A stretch of DNA of 6,264 bases from Acidobacteriaceae bacterium (GTDB lineage: Bacteria; Acidobacteriota; Terriglobia; Terriglobales; Acidobacteriaceae): assembly GCA_025929125.1 (NCBI GenBank), contig JAICMT010000097.1:1-6264 (forward strand), given 5' to 3'. Below the pieces are notes generated by a model. That model made no database searches. It worked only from the letters and a program-made list of their open reading frames with translations, and had not been told where the DNA came from. The position numbers were made by a program, and so were the translations under genes. Below, in pieces: positions 5,546 through 6,264 of the stretch. Numbering within the stretch: position 1 is the first letter of the stretch; each line of letters opens with the position of its first letter.

Positions 5546-6264
5546 ATGCCCAAGTTATCGATCCGAGACCTAGAACTCGCGCACAAACGTGTGCTCATCC
5601 GCGTTGACTTCAATGTTCCGCTGAAGGATGGCGTGATCACAGACGACACGCGAATCCGCGAGACGCTGCCGACGATTGAGTACGCGCTGCGCCACAAAGC
5701 AAAGGTGATCCTGTGCTCGCACCTGGGGCGGCCGAAGGGCAAGCCGGTCGAGTCGATGAGCCTGCGGCCACTGGTCGCGAGGCTGCGGGTTCTGCTGGAA
5801 CACGTTCTGACGGATGCAGAGAACGTGGCGTTCTCGCCGAACTGCGTGGGTGAAATTGCCGAAGAGCTGTCGCGGCAGCTAGAGTCCGGCCAGACGCTCC
5901 TGCTGGAGAATCTGCGGTTCCACCCTGAGGAGGAGGCGAACGATCCGAAGTTCGCTCAAAAGCTTGCGGCCTTGTGCGATATCTATGTGAATGACGCGTT
6001 CGGCAGCGCGCACCGGGCGCACGCATCGACCGAGGGTATTACTCATTTTGTGAATCAATCGGCCGCAGGATTCCTCATGGAGAAGGAGTTGAACTTTCTG
6101 GGCAAGGTGCTGACGGAACCGGACCGGCCTTTTGTGGCGATCATCGGGGGTTCGAAGATTTCGGGCAAGATCGACGTCGTGGACAATCTGCTGGACAAGG
6201 CGGATACGCTGCTGATCGGCGGCGGCATGGCCTACACCTTTTTGAATGCGCTGGGGCAGCAGAC
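5546..6264 (+). CDS. pgk: Phosphoglycerate kinase, N-terminal part (runs off the window)
   Basis: The first 239 codons of a protein usually about 395-420 aa long; the gene continues beyond the window. The enzyme transfers phosphate between 1,3-bisphosphoglycerate and ADP, making ATP and 3-phosphoglycerate in cytoplasmic glycolysis and the reverse in gluconeogenesis. The signature RVDFNVP is at residues 19-25, with D21 and N23 contacting substrate. Next come SHLGRP (58-63, including H59 and R62), [11 protein letters not shown] (120-130, R124), [13 protein letters not shown] (149-161, R157), [10 protein letters not shown] (173-182), and the hinge/nucleotide-side start [11 protein letters not shown] (199-209, K204 and K208). 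GGGMAYTF (225-232) follows. All catalytic residues expected in the N-terminal domain are present. The frame is open throughout, and ATG 5546 is the start because [20 protein letters not shown] begins exactly as in the family. It is transcribed away from the AAA+ gene. The nucleotide-binding half lies outside the window. Confidence 0.97.
   Translation, partial: MPKLSIRDLELAHKRVLIRVDFNVPLKDGVITDDTRIRETLPTIEYALRHKAKVILCSHLGRPKGKPVESMSLRPLVARLRVLLEHVLTDAENVAFSPNCVGEIAEELSRQLESGQTLLLENLRFHPEEEANDPKFAQKLAALCDIYVNDAFGSAHRAHASTEGITHFVNQSAAGFLMEKELNFLGKVLTEPDRPFVAIIGGSKISGKIDVVDNLLDKADTLLIGGGMAYTFLNALGQQ

Noticed and set aside
1..6264. CRISPR arrays, tRNA/rRNA genes, insertion sequences, phage or toxin-antitoxin genes
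   Set aside because: Looked for on both strands; no regularly spaced repeats, transposase motifs or RNA-gene signatures were seen.

Overview
The window has moderately high GC and tightly packed genes. The protein flavours (PGK with an SKISGK motif, a MoxR/Mg-chelatase-like AAA+ ATPase with the IFAINELPDL signature, a short DinB-family protein) resemble Acidobacteriota, probably a Terriglobia-like soil lineage. This assignment rests on remembered family resemblance, not on a search.

Layout. Five complete genes and one partial gene lie on the minus strand, and one partial gene lies on the plus strand. In minus-strand transcription order they are: a 516-aa AAA+ ATPase of the MoxR/ChlI type (5363-3813), a class I SAM-dependent methyltransferase (3730-3059), a 413-aa VWA-domain protein with an intact MIDAS motif (3000-1759), an osmoprotectant (glycine betaine/choline type) ABC permease (1719-1087), its substrate-binding protein (1090-173), and the start of a DinB-family protein (176 to beyond position 1). 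The last three are joined by ATGA and GTGA start/stop overlaps, so they form one translationally coupled unit. Divergently, on the plus strand, phosphoglycerate kinase (pgk) begins at 5546 and runs out of the window.

How they fit. The AAA+ ATPase and the VWA protein are the classic two partners of a MoxR-VWA (or Mg-chelatase I/D-like) system, in which ATP-driven remodelling acts with a metal-dependent adhesion domain on a client protein or metal site. Here the pair is interrupted by the methyltransferase. That gene is preceded by a very AT-rich gap (about 31% GC) carrying two identical palindromes three helical turns apart, which suggests its own regulated promoter. The transporter has one permease and one binding protein in view but no ATPase, so that subunit must be outside the window.

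Regulation. Several genes lack a Shine-Dalgarno sequence but have a -10-like hexamer 5 to 9 bases before the ATG, which would fit leaderless or nearly leaderless mRNAs. The VWA and DinB starts instead have clear Shine-Dalgarno sequences. I saw no RNA genes, mobile elements, CRISPR arrays or convincing terminators. Most of the content is ordinary core and accessory metabolism. The parts most worth a second look are the split AAA+/methyltransferase/VWA cluster and its control regions.
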